A stretch of 30,231 nucleotides of DNA. Source: an uncultured Muribaculum sp. GTDB lineage: Bacteria > Bacteroidota > Bacteroidia > Bacteroidales > Muribaculaceae. A model generated the notes under the pieces. That model worked only from the letters and a program-made list of their open reading frames with translations. It made no database searches and was not told the DNA's origin. The stretch's first letter is position 1. Each line of letters begins with the position of its first letter. The DNA is taken from the NCBI GenBank assembly GCA_910589555.1, contig CAJUTE010000033.1, positions 1-30,231 on the forward strand. The letters are read 5' to 3'. Shown in pieces: positions 15,780 to 25,926 of this stretch. Made by a program: the position numbers and the translations under genes.

Positions 15780-16814
15780 TTATTGCATCAACGACTGGAG
15801 ATGATTGAAGAAATCATCGTTCTCTCCGGTGGTTCTCCTCACAATGACCCCATCCGGCGATATGATGAACATGGTGGGAAATGAACCGATACCGTACACT
15901 TTGGTTATATCATTATTTTCCGAATCGTTCAGCAGATTGACCCAATTCATTCCGGTGCGATTGACTGCGGCACGCCACGCATCATCGGTGTCACTGCACG
16001 CCACCGACACTATTTCCAACCCCTTGTCCTTGTACCGGGCATATTGCTCTTTTATACGCGGAATGCTTTTAAGGCACGGCACACACCAAGAGCCCCAAAA
16101 GTCAAGAATCACAGTCTTCCCTCGCAGCGAGCTGAGCGTGAATGTCTCGCCGTTTATATCTTTCAGTGTGAAATCAGGCGCTTGGGCACCCTCGGAACAA
16201 CGGTCGGCATTGCGTTTAGCCACCAACGGGGCATTATGCTTGTTAAAGAAATAGTCATAATAACCGTGCAGCACACTCTTTGCCTGTTCGCTAAGCAATG
16301 AATCAACCTCAAGAATGCCGCTGCCCAGATCACAGGCGATGAACGCAGCTCCCACCTCATCGGGATTGGCGACTATATAGTTTTTCACCCGCTCACAAAA
16401 AGCGCTGTCGGTCATAGCTCCCATTTTTGAGCCTACAGCTTCCTGCGCGCTCCGGATGCTGACATATTCAGGAGCGCCGCCTATGGAGTGTCCGTTCTGC
16501 GTCACCGTCACTACCATGGGGCAATCAGGAATAGCAATCACACGAACAGGCAGAGCGTCACGTGTCTCGTTTGCCGATTCAAAATTCGCTACAATAAGAT
16601 TTGTCGCATCTGAAGGAACATCAAACACAGCCTGACCATCCACCACCGCAGCGCTTTTATTGACAATGTTGTCAGGCTTCAGGAAATTGACCACAATAAT
16701 CTTGGCGCTGTCGGCTGTAATTCCGTCGAGTTTAAACGAGACATGGCAATTTCCGCCGTATGCGGAAATCGCCGATGCCATCGCACAAGCCAAAATCAAC
16801 CTATTTAGTTTCAT
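15780..16814 (-). CDS. TlpA-type thioredoxin-fold protein, exported
   Basis: A 344-residue periplasmic or outer-membrane-facing protein. The signal peptide is about residues 1-20. The N-terminal half (about 22-115) resembles the beta-rich DUF4369 domain often fused to thioredoxins in Bacteroidetes. The C-terminal half (about 208-344) is an AhpC/TSA/TlpA domain: APDFTLKDINGETFTLSSL, then the redox centre WCVPC with Cys244 and Cys247, and the cis-proline in SFPTMF (Pro313). It probably reduces or isomerises disulfides in exported proteins. Its start overlaps the end of the M16 protease gene by 14 nt, so the two are translationally coupled. A role in opening disulfide-bonded substrates for the protease is inference. 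Confidence 0.85.
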   Translation of the reverse strand: MKLNRLILACAMASAISAYGGNCHVSFKLDGITADSAKIIVVNFLKPDNIVNKSAAVVDGQAVFDVPSDATNLIVANFESANETRDALPVRVIAIPDCPMVVTVTQNGHSIGGAPEYVSIRSAQEAVGSKMGAMTDSAFCERVKNYIVANPDEVGAAFIACDLGSGILEVDSLLSEQAKSVLHGYYDYFFNKHNAPLVAKRNADRCSEGAQAPDFTLKDINGETFTLSSLRGKTVILDFWGSWCVPCLKSIPRIKEQYARYKDKGLEIVSVACSDTDDAWRAAVNRTGMNWVNLLNDSENNDITKVYGIGSFPTMFIISPDGVIVRRTTGENDDFFNHLQSLMQ

Positions 16815-19647
16815 TTTTGTCTTTCGGTGAACTCATTATTACTTGGATACGGTTGTTCTGATTGAGCATATTTGCAGCAAACTCCTGCACATCCTTTGCC
16901 GTGATTCCGGCAAGTGTGTCCTCATATCCCTCATCGAGATTCACGCCGGTGAACCATTCCTGATTATGGATATACAGCCAGTATTGATTGACGGTGCGGT
17001 TGGAGTCGAGAGTCTTGCGCATATATTCCTTGACTTTTGCCAGATTCTCCTCGTCAGGTCCGTTTGCCACCATATTTTCAAGCCCCTCCTTAACCAGATT
17101 CACGGCAAGGTCTTTCTTGTCTGGATTAGTGGTAAAACGCACCCTCAGCTCTGAGGTGGATGCCGGATAAATATGCGCTTGCCCGCCACATCCCACTGAA
17201 TAAGCCGCGCCGGCATCCTCGCGTATAGTCTTCGTGTAAACTATGTTCATCACCTGACCGAGAATGCTGCTCAGAAGATAATTCTTAAGATTATAATCCG
17301 TGTCGGCAGTATATATCAGCGAAATATTAGCTGTGGGATTCTCCTGTTCATGCTCGAAATATGTTTCATAGACACCCTTCCGGCACACCTTTATCGGCTT
17401 GCAATCCTCCTTTCTGCCAAGAGCCGGAAGCGATGCAAGATATTTCTCGATATAAGGAGTCACAGCCTTCTCATCCACGTCGCCAATGAAATAGAAATTG
17501 AAATCTCCGGCATCGGCAAAGCGGGTCTTATAAAGATCAAGCAATGTGCTGTATTCAATATTGTTATACTCATCGGAGGTCACATCGGCGGTATATCCGT
17601 TGTGTCCGTACTGAGCGAACGCCAACGCCTCGCCGTAGGCATACATCGGCTTCCCCTTGCTGCCCTCTGTCGAATGAGCCAACTTGCCGGTCAAAGCCTT
17701 GAACGCCTGCGGGTCGTTGTTGGGATACAGGAACGCAGCATGAACCATCTCAAGCATTTTACCCACATCGCCGGTTACCGATGATCCCTGTATGCTCTCG
17801 ATGTTGTCACCGAATCCCACCTGAATGCCGGCATTAACGCCTGCATTATATTTCTGCAATTGAGACCATGTCAAATTGCCCAATCCCATCACGCCAAGAC
17901 TCGTATTGAGCAAGCTGCCATACTTGTACATCTCCTCGGGAAACAGCGACATACCGCCACGCGACAACGCGCTCAACAGCACCTTGTCCTTTTCAAAATC
18001 AGTCTTGTGTATTATCACCGTGGCTCCGTTCGACAGTGTCAGCGTCACCATGCCTGTGGCTTTATCCACAGTGCGGTTCACTATCTTTCCCGGCACAGGC
18101 TCCTGCGGAAGCAATGTCAATCCCGCCATCACATCCTTGTAAGGGGTCAGCTCCTTTTTGCTCTGCTCGGCATACCACCGCAGTATATCATCCTTAGTAG
18201 GAGTCTGCACTGTATCATTTTCCGCTCCGCCGTAAACGAACACCATGTTTTCACCATTGTCAGCGAAATAGGAACGCAACCGCGCGTTAAGATCGTCGAC
18301 TGAAAGTTTATCAAACACCCGGTTATAAAGTTTGTACTTGTATTCGATGTCAGGCATGGGATCATTGTCAAGGAAATTACGCACATAGTCATTGACAAAC
18401 TGGGTGCTGTAGCGCTTGTCCTTCTTTCTGTACATACTTTCCACCGAGCTTCTCATCTCAGCTTTTGAACGTGCCCACTCCTCCTCGGTAAACCCATATC
18501 TGCGCAACCGGTTCAGTTCATCAAATGCGGCACGGCAACCGCGTTCAAAATCACCCTTACGATTTTTAGTGGTGACATTAAAAGCAAACGCATCCTTTGT
18601 ATTTGCCAGAAAATAACCACGGTTTTTACCGGTACACCAGTCAAACGGCGCATTCTCAGTCTGTGTGATTTCGGAAGTGCGCATGTGCAGCAGATAGTCC
18701 ACCTGCCCGTCAAGAATCGAATTGATGAAGCTCTCTTCAGTGTCCCTCATGTCGCGTGGGGTGGCATCATGCTTAAAATACACGGTGAGCATCGGCGACG
18801 AAAACTCCTTGTCGGTGCCTATAAACACGATCGGCTCCTTATTGTCAGGCACAGGATAGTACACCCTTTCAGCCGCATCGGCAGGAGCTGCCGGAATATC
18901 AGCGAAAATGCTCTTGATCTTTTTCTCGATCTCCTTCACATTCACGTCACCCACCACCACGATACCTTGCAAGTCGGGGCGATACCACTTCTCATAGTAA
19001 TCACGCAACACCTGAGGCTTGAAGCTGTTCACAATCTCCATGCTGCCTATAGGCATACAGTCGGCATATTTGCTGCCCTCCATGATGACCGGCATCTGCC
19101 GTGTCGAAAAGCGTTGGTTCGCGCTGTTGCGCGCGCGCCATTCTTCAGTTATCACTCCACGCTCATTGTCAATCTCCACGGGATCAAGTGTAATATCGTT
19201 GCTCCAGTCATGGAGAATCCACAGACACGAGTCGATGGCACCGGGTGTTTTCACCGGAACATTGTCAATATTGTACACAGTCTCGTCGACTGCGGTATAG
19301 GCATTAAGATCCTCGCCAAATTTCACACCTATGCTCTCAAGATAGGAGCGCAGACTTGTGCCGGGAAAATGCTTGGTGCCGTTGAAGCACATGTGCTCCA
19401 AGAAATGGGCGAGTCCGCGCTGATTTTCCTCCTCTTGGATCGAGCCCACTTTCTGTGCTATATAAAAATAGGCAAGCCCTTTCGGTTCTTCATTATGCTT
19501 GATGTAATAAGTAAGCCCGTTGGGCAATCGTCCCTTGCATACCGATTTATCATCCGGTATTCTCACAACATTCTCCTGTGCAGACACTCCCACGACATTT
19601 ATCGCGACAAACAGCACTGCTACAAAGTTAATAAAACAATGTTTCAT
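16801..19647 (-). CDS. M16-family zinc metalloprotease
   Basis: A 948-residue exported peptidase of the insulinase/pitrilysin family. A signal peptide (about 1-23) ends in VSA-QE. The inverted zinc motif HFLEH (His81, Glu84 catalytic, His85) is intact, and Glu162 in NERGVITEEW is the expected third ligand 76 residues later. The second half (about 500-930) is the non-catalytic M16 partner domain, so this is a two-domain clam-shell enzyme, which usually cuts peptides small enough to enter its chamber. It lies fifth in the sigma-FecR-SusC-SusD operon and overlaps the TlpA gene. Its position suggests cleavage of peptides imported by the SusCD pair in the periplasm. Confidence 0.92.
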   Translation of the reverse strand: MKHCFINFVAVLFVAINVVGVSAQENVVRIPDDKSVCKGRLPNGLTYYIKHNEEPKGLAYFYIAQKVGSIQEEENQRGLAHFLEHMCFNGTKHFPGTSLRSYLESIGVKFGEDLNAYTAVDETVYNIDNVPVKTPGAIDSCLWILHDWSNDITLDPVEIDNERGVITEEWRARNSANQRFSTRQMPVIMEGSKYADCMPIGSMEIVNSFKPQVLRDYYEKWYRPDLQGIVVVGDVNVKEIEKKIKSIFADIPAAPADAAERVYYPVPDNKEPIVFIGTDKEFSSPMLTVYFKHDATPRDMRDTEESFINSILDGQVDYLLHMRTSEITQTENAPFDWCTGKNRGYFLANTKDAFAFNVTTKNRKGDFERGCRAAFDELNRLRRYGFTEEEWARSKAEMRSSVESMYRKKDKRYSTQFVNDYVRNFLDNDPMPDIEYKYKLYNRVFDKLSVDDLNARLRSYFADNGENMVFVYGGAENDTVQTPTKDDILRWYAEQSKKELTPYKDVMAGLTLLPQEPVPGKIVNRTVDKATGMVTLTLSNGATVIIHKTDFEKDKVLLSALSRGGMSLFPEEMYKYGSLLNTSLGVMGLGNLTWSQLQKYNAGVNAGIQVGFGDNIESIQGSSVTGDVGKMLEMVHAAFLYPNNDPQAFKALTGKLAHSTEGSKGKPMYAYGEALAFAQYGHNGYTADVTSDEYNNIEYSTLLDLYKTRFADAGDFNFYFIGDVDEKAVTPYIEKYLASLPALGRKEDCKPIKVCRKGVYETYFEHEQENPTANISLIYTADTDYNLKNYLLSSILGQVMNIVYTKTIREDAGAAYSVGCGGQAHIYPASTSELRVRFTTNPDKKDLAVNLVKEGLENMVANGPDEENLAKVKEYMRKTLDSNRTVNQYWLYIHNQEWFTGVNLDEGYEDTLAGITAKDVQEFAANMLNQNNRIQVIMSSPKDKNETK

Positions 19648-19688
19648 AAATGGTTTTTATTATATTACTCGGTTTATCTCCATTACAA

Positions 19689-20615
19689 TCAGAATACCAT
19701 GCCCAAGTCCTCGATTATCTTTTTCAGAATATCATATTTCTGCAGCACGATAGGATAATCGGCATATTGGGTCTTGAATTCAGCTTCAGTCATCGAGAAC
19801 AACACATTGGTATAGTCCTCAAGGTCATAATTCTTTGCCTTGAAGTTGTAGATATAGAAGCCGTTGCCGTTACCATAACTGTAGGCCGACAGGAATCCCA
19901 CGTCATACATTGTGGGATGTAACGCAATAAATGCCTCAGCCTCTTCATACATGGCATAGGTGCTATAATAAGGCTCACAGAACGAGTAGAATTTTTCAAA
20001 TACACTCTGGTCCATATTGCCTATCGCTTTCACCACAATCGATTTCAGAATATCGCTACGCATGGTTTGCTTCTGTTCCAATGTCATTGATCCGATTCCT
20101 GACATAGCGATTGCCGAGCATCGCCATCCCGAATAAATGACGGGGTTGTCGGGCACCATTGAACCGTAAATCATCTCCTCATGATTGATTTTATCCACCA
20201 AGAGGAACGAGAACGGACGCAACGGCGCGCCAAGCGACGGAAGTATCATCTCATCAAGAAATTTCACGCCTTGCGACTTATCGGCATCCGACGTAAGATA
20301 GTCAAACCCTATAGTCTCTGTGTTAGGGTTCATATTGACATTCATTCCGTAGCCTATATCCACAAGCTTCAGATCATAATATGGATTGCCGTCGGCATCA
20401 ACACCCTTCAGCTCCTTGCGGAGTGTGTCATTGAACAGCACATATATCTTATTTCGGCTGAAGAAGTCGGCTTGCAGTTGAAGATCAGCCGCCGATGATC
20501 CGTAAGTGTTCTCAAAATAGCATTCCTCGGGATTGCGAGGCTTTATATCATCTTCATCGCCACAGGAAGTCAGAGCCACAGAGGCGATCATAGCGATTGC
20601 AAATATCTTTTTCAT
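19689..20615 (-). CDS. SusD-linked lipoprotein, possible Mx1-like non-catalytic relative
   Basis: A 308-residue lipoprotein: signal MKKIFAIAMIASVALTSC with the lipobox cysteine at residue 18, followed by GDEDD, a Bacteroidetes export signal to the outer surface. I do not firmly recognise the family. The layout (FFSRNKIYVLFNDTL near the start, LPSLGAPLRPFSFLLV in the middle, YPIVLQKYDILKKIIEDL at the end) recalls the putative zinc-binding Peptidase_Mx1 lipoproteins that follow SusD genes. No HExxH motif is present, so no protease activity can be claimed. Placed right after susD, it most likely sits on the cell surface with the SusCD complex as a ligand-binding accessory (inference). Confidence 0.65.
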   Translation of the reverse strand: MKKIFAIAMIASVALTSCGDEDDIKPRNPEECYFENTYGSSAADLQLQADFFSRNKIYVLFNDTLRKELKGVDADGNPYYDLKLVDIGYGMNVNMNPNTETIGFDYLTSDADKSQGVKFLDEMILPSLGAPLRPFSFLLVDKINHEEMIYGSMVPDNPVIYSGWRCSAIAMSGIGSMTLEQKQTMRSDILKSIVVKAIGNMDQSVFEKFYSFCEPYYSTYAMYEEAEAFIALHPTMYDVGFLSAYSYGNGNGFYIYNFKAKNYDLEDYTNVLFSMTEAEFKTQYADYPIVLQKYDILKKIIEDLGMVF

Positions 20616-20636
20616 TGATGGTCTATGCTTGATGGA

Positions 20637-22202
20637 TTAATAATTAATTGTTTCGACAGCGTTTCTCGCCGGACGAGGATTATTTGTCATTCCGATATTG
20701 AATGTTATAACCTCACGTGGCACAGGCAGGGTAAGAGCCTGATCGCCCGGAGTCAGCTCAAACCATTTGGTCTGCTTCGGAACGGCAACATAAGTCCACA
20801 CCTCATAGCTGTATTCGGTCTCCCAGGTTGTGTAGCTGTGGCGTATAGTCTTTGTGAACGGACGGCGTTCATTAATTGAATATCTACGCAAGTCAAACCA
20901 CCTGTGTCCTTCAAGGCACAGCTCCCTCGCGCGCTCTTCGCGGATATAGTCGATAAGCGCGTCACCCGAAAGTGTCACATCGGTGTAACCGGCAGCTTCA
21001 ATTCGGTTTCTGCGAAGAGTATTGAGATAATTTCTCGCCTCGCTGTCCTTGCCGCTAAGAGCACACGCCTCGGCAGCGTTAAGATACAACTCGGCAGTGC
21101 GGAACAGATAATTTGCCGACAAGGATTTACGTTCAAAATCAGTTCCTGAATCTACGCCACCCTTCACATATTCCGGATATTTGCCTGTCTCATTATATTT
21201 TATGAAATAGGTCTTGCGCAAATCGGCATCATCATCGTAGAGCCCGTACAGATAGTCGCTCACCCCGAATCCCTTATGTAAATCGCTTATACTGTATCGG
21301 AGTGCTCCATTGCCCATGTCAAAGATTATCTCATTCAGATCGGTATCAAGGAAATATGCCGTAGGCATCGCATTCAGGTTTTGCAGGTCCGCCTTGCGTT
21401 CGAGAACTTTCTCGGCATAGCTGACACAATTGTCATAATCCTGCATATAAAGATACACTCGGCTCAAAAGAAGACGTGCGGCATTTTGGTCGGCATGGTA
21501 AAATGATTTCCGGGTGGTGCCTTCAAGAAGCTCTTCTGCCCTCTTTAGATCAGAGATTACCTGCGAGTACACCTCGGCTACGGTATTGCGTGAATATATC
21601 TTATCCTCGATGAATTCCGACACCTTTATGGGCACGGCAAGATCAGCGGCAGCCGTCGAGGGATTATATGGAGCGCCATAAAGATTGACCAAGGCGAAAT
21701 AATAGGCTCCGCGCAGGAAAAATGCCTCGCCCTTGATGCGGTTCTTCTCAAGCGCGTCATTAGGCTTATCTGCCGACTGCTTGTCGATATCGGCAATGAC
21801 CATGCTGGCTATATTGATGCGGTAATAAAGGTTTTGCCAATCGAAGTCCTCCTTGCGTATCTCTACTCCGTCAGGATCAATGCCCACCTGCTGCTGCCAG
21901 GTATAGTATCCGTAATATTTCTCGGGAACTGACCACAACTGGCTGCTTGTTGTCGGCGTCGTGATATTTTCCTGAACCTCATCGCCCATAAGATGAACGT
22001 ATGGGAAAGCCCAAGTCTCGTCAGTGTAATTCTGACCTAAATGAGCCAATCTGTTCTTGGGGAGATAGCAGTCACCCAACAGCAGTTCGTCGAGGTCTTC
22101 GTAGCCCTTGATATATGCAGTGTCCTGCGAATACTCTTCAAGAAAATCGGAGCATCCGGGCAACACGAGCGCAGCCAATAATATGTATATATAATTTTTC
22201 AT
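20637..22202 (-). CDS. SusD/RagB-family outer-membrane lipoprotein
   Basis: A 521-residue lipoprotein with lipobox LPGC (Cys17) and the following SDFLEEYSQDT segment usual for SusD-like proteins. TPR-like helices (GEAFFLRGAYYFALVNLYGAPY, AARLLLSRVYLYMQDYDNC) form the common scaffold. The C-terminal SusD signature is clear: YLNTLRRNRIEAAG and IREERARELCLEGHRWFDLRR. It acts as the lid that captures substrate over the SusC pore. It starts 36 bp after the SusC gene. The substrate is not readable from sequence; RagB-type relatives bind peptides, which would suit the protease in this operon. Confidence 0.93.
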   Translation of the reverse strand: MKNYIYILLAALVLPGCSDFLEEYSQDTAYIKGYEDLDELLLGDCYLPKNRLAHLGQNYTDETWAFPYVHLMGDEVQENITTPTTSSQLWSVPEKYYGYYTWQQQVGIDPDGVEIRKEDFDWQNLYYRINIASMVIADIDKQSADKPNDALEKNRIKGEAFFLRGAYYFALVNLYGAPYNPSTAAADLAVPIKVSEFIEDKIYSRNTVAEVYSQVISDLKRAEELLEGTTRKSFYHADQNAARLLLSRVYLYMQDYDNCVSYAEKVLERKADLQNLNAMPTAYFLDTDLNEIIFDMGNGALRYSISDLHKGFGVSDYLYGLYDDDADLRKTYFIKYNETGKYPEYVKGGVDSGTDFERKSLSANYLFRTAELYLNAAEACALSGKDSEARNYLNTLRRNRIEAAGYTDVTLSGDALIDYIREERARELCLEGHRWFDLRRYSINERRPFTKTIRHSYTTWETEYSYEVWTYVAVPKQTKWFELTPGDQALTLPVPREVITFNIGMTNNPRPARNAVETINY

Positions 22203-22238
22203 AATAACCTTTATGTTTAATCTTTAATGAGGAATCCT

Positions 22239-25200
22239 TTAGAATGATATATCCAGTCCCATAGTGAATGAAGGACGGTCGGTCAACTGCACTTCCGAGA
22301 ATCCGCCCTGCTGAGGTGTCTGCCCTTTCAACCGTGAAGAACAGAATGTGTGCAGATTATTGGCGGTACAGTTCAATGCAAGTCTTGACAATCGCAATTT
22401 ATTTGTCAGCACGGTCGGAAATTCGTAAGTGAGCGAAATCATGGCGATTTTAAGATAGTCGCCGCTCACCACGCGCTGGTTGCCATAATTGTACATCGAC
22501 CATGTGTCGGAACCTACAGCCGGGAAATTACCCAGTCCTGTAGACCATGGGAATCCGGGGTTTCCGAGAGCCGGGATATCGGTCACTTTCTCATCGCCAG
22601 GATAACGCCAGTGATTGACAAACTCACGGTTCACATTGTTTGCCGGGTCAAATGATGAATTGTAGAGCTTCAACAGGCGCACTTTCGATCCAAGACTATA
22701 GTTCAGCAACAGATTCAGACGCCAGTTTTTATAGGTGAACGTGTTGTTGATGCTGCCGGATACAGTGGGTTCGCGCGAGCCGCTCTTTTCAAGTATCGAG
22801 GTATAGAATTCATACTTTGTCAATCCGGTGAGTTCATCCTGCCTGTCCTCCATTGTGTCGAATATAGCGGAGCCGTCAGTGGGATCAAGTCCCTTGAACT
22901 TGTAAGAGTAGAATGTTCCTATCGGAGACCCCTCGATCAGGGCGGTACCGTTCAGGAAGTTTTCAAGCTCATATTGCTCCTGACCGGGCAAAGTCTTGAC
23001 TTTATTGAAGATTTTCGACACCGATGTCGACAATATCCAGTTGAAATCGCGGATTCTCACCGGAACTGCTGTGATGCCGGCGCTATAACCATAGTTGGTT
23101 ATGTCGCCCGAATTGACCACATACTGTGTGACACCGTTCACGCTCGAAATATCTTTCAAGAGGAAAGCATCGCTTGTCTTCTTATGGAACACGCTTCCCT
23201 CAAATTGCAACCTGCGGTTGAGCAGCGAGAATTCAAGACCCGCATTAAAGGAGCTTGTCTTTTCCCAGCGAAGTTTAGGATTGGGATATACGGCAAGGTT
23301 TGACACCAACTCTCCATAAAGAGTATCCATCGGTTTCTGCTGTATGATCATCTGCGGTGATTGATTTTCAAGCATATTACCTTGGTAACCGTAAGAGAAC
23401 TTAAGCATCACGACGTCAATCCACTCATGGCGCAGGAACGGATGCTCGGAAATATTATAGTTAGCCGACACACTCCATATAGGGAGCAGCTTGTCGTTGC
23501 TGCGGTCACCGAATTTGTTGGAACCGTCGACGCGGGCATTGGCATTCACGGTGAACAGGTCGCGGAAATTATACGACACAGTGGCGTAGGCTGAAAGCAA
23601 GTTAGTGCGGTTGTCGGTAATAGTCGGGAAGTTTGTCTCCAGCCATTTTGCATACTCCGGATAGTCTTTAAATTCAATCGGAGAGAACTGCTTTCCACGG
23701 TCTTTGTAGTAGCCGCGCTCTACACTGAGGTTGGCGTCATACTGGGTTGAATTCATCTCAAAACCCACGCTTGCCGAAATATTGTGGTGGTTGGTGCTTC
23801 CTATGTATTTGTTGAAATCAAGCTGAGCGCGCACCATGTAGCTGTTGCTGCGCACATTGTTGGTGGTGAGCTCGCCGCCAAAAGGAAGCGATGACGTGGA
23901 ATTGGTACCGGTCGGCGGATTCACACCATATTCGCTTGTTCGCAATATCGCCACATGATTACTCTTTTCTCCCCACCACTGTTCCATATTGGTATAGGAC
24001 GACTGGATGTTTCCTATCACAGAAGCCTTCAGCCAATCATTGAAGCGGGCATTGACGATGGCGCTCACGTTCAATGACTGCGACTTCTGCTTGTTGGAAC
24101 TGTTGGCAATCTCGTTGAGCACATTATAGTTATAGGAATTGATGGGCGTAGAACCCTTCTTGTAGTAGTACAATTCCCCGTCCTCGTCATAAGCCGGTAT
24201 GGCACGGCTCGTATTGTAGGCGTAATTAAGCGGATTGATCTCATCCATCACATAGTCACGGTTATTGACATTGCCGAGGATGTTGAGCTGCACCGAGAAG
24301 ATGCGGCTGAGATTGGCATCGAGCTTCATTGACGCAGTATAGCGTTTATTGCTGTTGCCACGTATCACGTCCTCCTCATTGGTATATCCCAACGATGCGT
24401 AGTACCGCATATTGCTGTTTCCGCCCGACAGGCTGGCGGTATGTGATGTCGAGACTGCATCGCGGGTAAGGATGTCAAACCAATCGGTATTGGAGCGTTC
24501 AAGTCTCTGGGTCTCGCCCACAAATGTGGCATAATCTATTTCTCCTTGATAATACTGCTTGAGCAATCCCTCATAGCCTATCATATTGGTGTTCTGACCA
24601 AAACGATAACCGCTGTTAAATAGGTCACGCGAGAAATCAATGCGTTCCTGCGAATTCATGAGGTTTATCTTGCTGTCGGTGTAACGCGGACGGAGCTTAT
24701 AGGTCACCTGCCCGCTATATCTCACTACAGCCTTTCCTTCATGACCCTTCTTGGTGGTGATGACAATCACGCCGTTGGCGGCTTTCGCTCCATAGAGAGC
24801 TGTTGCCGATGCGTCTTTCAACACATCGATGCGGTCGATATCCTGCGGATTGATGCCGGAGATGGCATTACCGATGCGGTTCACATAGTCAGGATTATTC
24901 AATTCCTCAGGACTCACATTGACAGGATCCTGAAGCACAATGCCGTCAACCACCCAAAGCGGTTCGCGGTTACCGATAAGAGTGGATGTTCCTCGTATTC
25001 TCAGACGCGGCACTGTTCCCACCTCGCCGGAATTGGACGAGAACATGAGGTCGGGGATGCGTCCTTCAAGCATGGCATCAATGCTTGTGGCATCAGGGCG
25101 GTATATATCCTCAGCTTTTACCGATGTGATGGCGCTGGTGAGCTTTCGGCGGTCAATAGTCTGATAACCGGTCACCACCACGTCATCAAGAGTGTTTTCA

Positions 25201-25808
25201 TCATCAGCCATCACTATATGGAGCGGCTTTCCGGTCCATCGTGCCGTGGATTTTTTCATTCCTATATAAGAAAATACCAATTTTCCCGCATCACCCGCAG
25301 GAAGCATGATTCGGAACTTTCCATCGGTGTCGGTGGCGGCGCCGTACTTTCCGTCGGGGGTCATGACAGTGACACCCACAAGCGGGCTGCCCTCGCTGTC
25401 CGACACCTCACCGGTGGCAATCGAGCCACCTGACAATGCAATATGGCTGTCGGCACGATTGCCGGCAAAAATAGTGATGAACTCCTTGTCGATCTCAAAT
25501 GTGAGCGGTGTGGACTTAAAGATCTCTTTAAGCGCATCCTTCACCGGCTTATCCTTGATGTCGCAAGTGACACGGTAAGGTCTCACCTCATCATGAGAGA
25601 ACGATAGTTTATAATCAGTTTGCGCCTCAACCTTTCCAAGCGCCTCAATCATGGGCGCATTGTTGAGCTTGACAGTAATTTTTCCTTTTGAGGCGGCAAA
25701 CACTAAGGCAGGCGTCATCAACAAGCATAACATAGCAATAACTCTGCCTAACCATCTCAGGACACCCTCAAGGCAATCCTGCTTTCCAATTTTCTGGTAG
25801 GTTTCCAT
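22239..25808 (-). CDS. SusC/RagA-family TonB-dependent transporter with STN signalling domain
   Basis: An 1189-residue outer-membrane transporter. After the signal segment (about 18-40) comes an STN domain (about 43-112, KITVKLNNAPMIEALGKVE...), the part that contacts a FecR-type anti-sigma factor. A CarboxypepD_reg-like beta domain (about 130-205) follows. Next are the TonB-box-like LDDVVVTGYQ and a plug with RIRGTSTL, PLWVVDGIVL and DIDRIDVLKDASATALYGAKAANGVIVIT, the SusC signature. The remainder is the 22-strand barrel, ending in GLDISF. Presence of STN together with the sigma/anti-sigma pair upstream makes this a transducer: ligand binding should switch on its own operon. A 7-bp hairpin lies in its leader. 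Confidence 0.95.
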   Translation of the reverse strand: METYQKIGKQDCLEGVLRWLGRVIAMLCLLMTPALVFAASKGKITVKLNNAPMIEALGKVEAQTDYKLSFSHDEVRPYRVTCDIKDKPVKDALKEIFKSTPLTFEIDKEFITIFAGNRADSHIALSGGSIATGEVSDSEGSPLVGVTVMTPDGKYGAATDTDGKFRIMLPAGDAGKLVFSYIGMKKSTARWTGKPLHIVMADDENTLDDVVVTGYQTIDRRKLTSAITSVKAEDIYRPDATSIDAMLEGRIPDLMFSSNSGEVGTVPRLRIRGTSTLIGNREPLWVVDGIVLQDPVNVSPEELNNPDYVNRIGNAISGINPQDIDRIDVLKDASATALYGAKAANGVIVITTKKGHEGKAVVRYSGQVTYKLRPRYTDSKINLMNSQERIDFSRDLFNSGYRFGQNTNMIGYEGLLKQYYQGEIDYATFVGETQRLERSNTDWFDILTRDAVSTSHTASLSGGNSNMRYYASLGYTNEEDVIRGNSNKRYTASMKLDANLSRIFSVQLNILGNVNNRDYVMDEINPLNYAYNTSRAIPAYDEDGELYYYKKGSTPINSYNYNVLNEIANSSNKQKSQSLNVSAIVNARFNDWLKASVIGNIQSSYTNMEQWWGEKSNHVAILRTSEYGVNPPTGTNSTSSLPFGGELTTNNVRSNSYMVRAQLDFNKYIGSTNHHNISASVGFEMNSTQYDANLSVERGYYKDRGKQFSPIEFKDYPEYAKWLETNFPTITDNRTNLLSAYATVSYNFRDLFTVNANARVDGSNKFGDRSNDKLLPIWSVSANYNISEHPFLRHEWIDVVMLKFSYGYQGNMLENQSPQMIIQQKPMDTLYGELVSNLAVYPNPKLRWEKTSSFNAGLEFSLLNRRLQFEGSVFHKKTSDAFLLKDISSVNGVTQYVVNSGDITNYGYSAGITAVPVRIRDFNWILSTSVSKIFNKVKTLPGQEQYELENFLNGTALIEGSPIGTFYSYKFKGLDPTDGSAIFDTMEDRQDELTGLTKYEFYTSILEKSGSREPTVSGSINNTFTYKNWRLNLLLNYSLGSKVRLLKLYNSSFDPANNVNREFVNHWRYPGDEKVTDIPALGNPGFPWSTGLGNFPAVGSDTWSMYNYGNQRVVSGDYLKIAMISLTYEFPTVLTNKLRLSRLALNCTANNLHTFCSSRLKGQTPQQGGFSEVQLTDRPSFTMGLDISF

Positions 25809-25822
25809 AACAAATATTAATG

Positions 25823-25842
25823 ATCGTTTACTTAAAAACGAT
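25823..25842 (-). promoter_or_regulatory. Small inverted repeat in the susC-type leader
   Basis: ATCGTTT (25823-25829) and AAACGAT (25836-25842) form a perfect 7-bp stem with a 6-nt loop, 15 bp before the SusC-type start codon on the minus strand. It could affect translation or be an operator. The 118-bp gap from the FecR gene has no TAnnTTTG box on the minus strand, so transcription here may depend on the ECF sigma factor or on read-through. Confidence 0.35.
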
Positions 25843-25926
25843 TTATTAAATTTTTAGGGCACCTCTTTTTGCGTATTTTTAATAAAAATTGGAAATTTTC
25901 GACAGATTGTTAGCAATAATCAATAA

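Noticed and set aside
18685..19758. Long plus-strand frame (357 codons) opposite the M16 protease
   Set aside because: Antisense shadow of a full-length protease with intact catalytic motif.
19689..20615. Calling the lipoprotein an active metallopeptidase
   Set aside because: No HExxH or other zinc-binding motif is visible.
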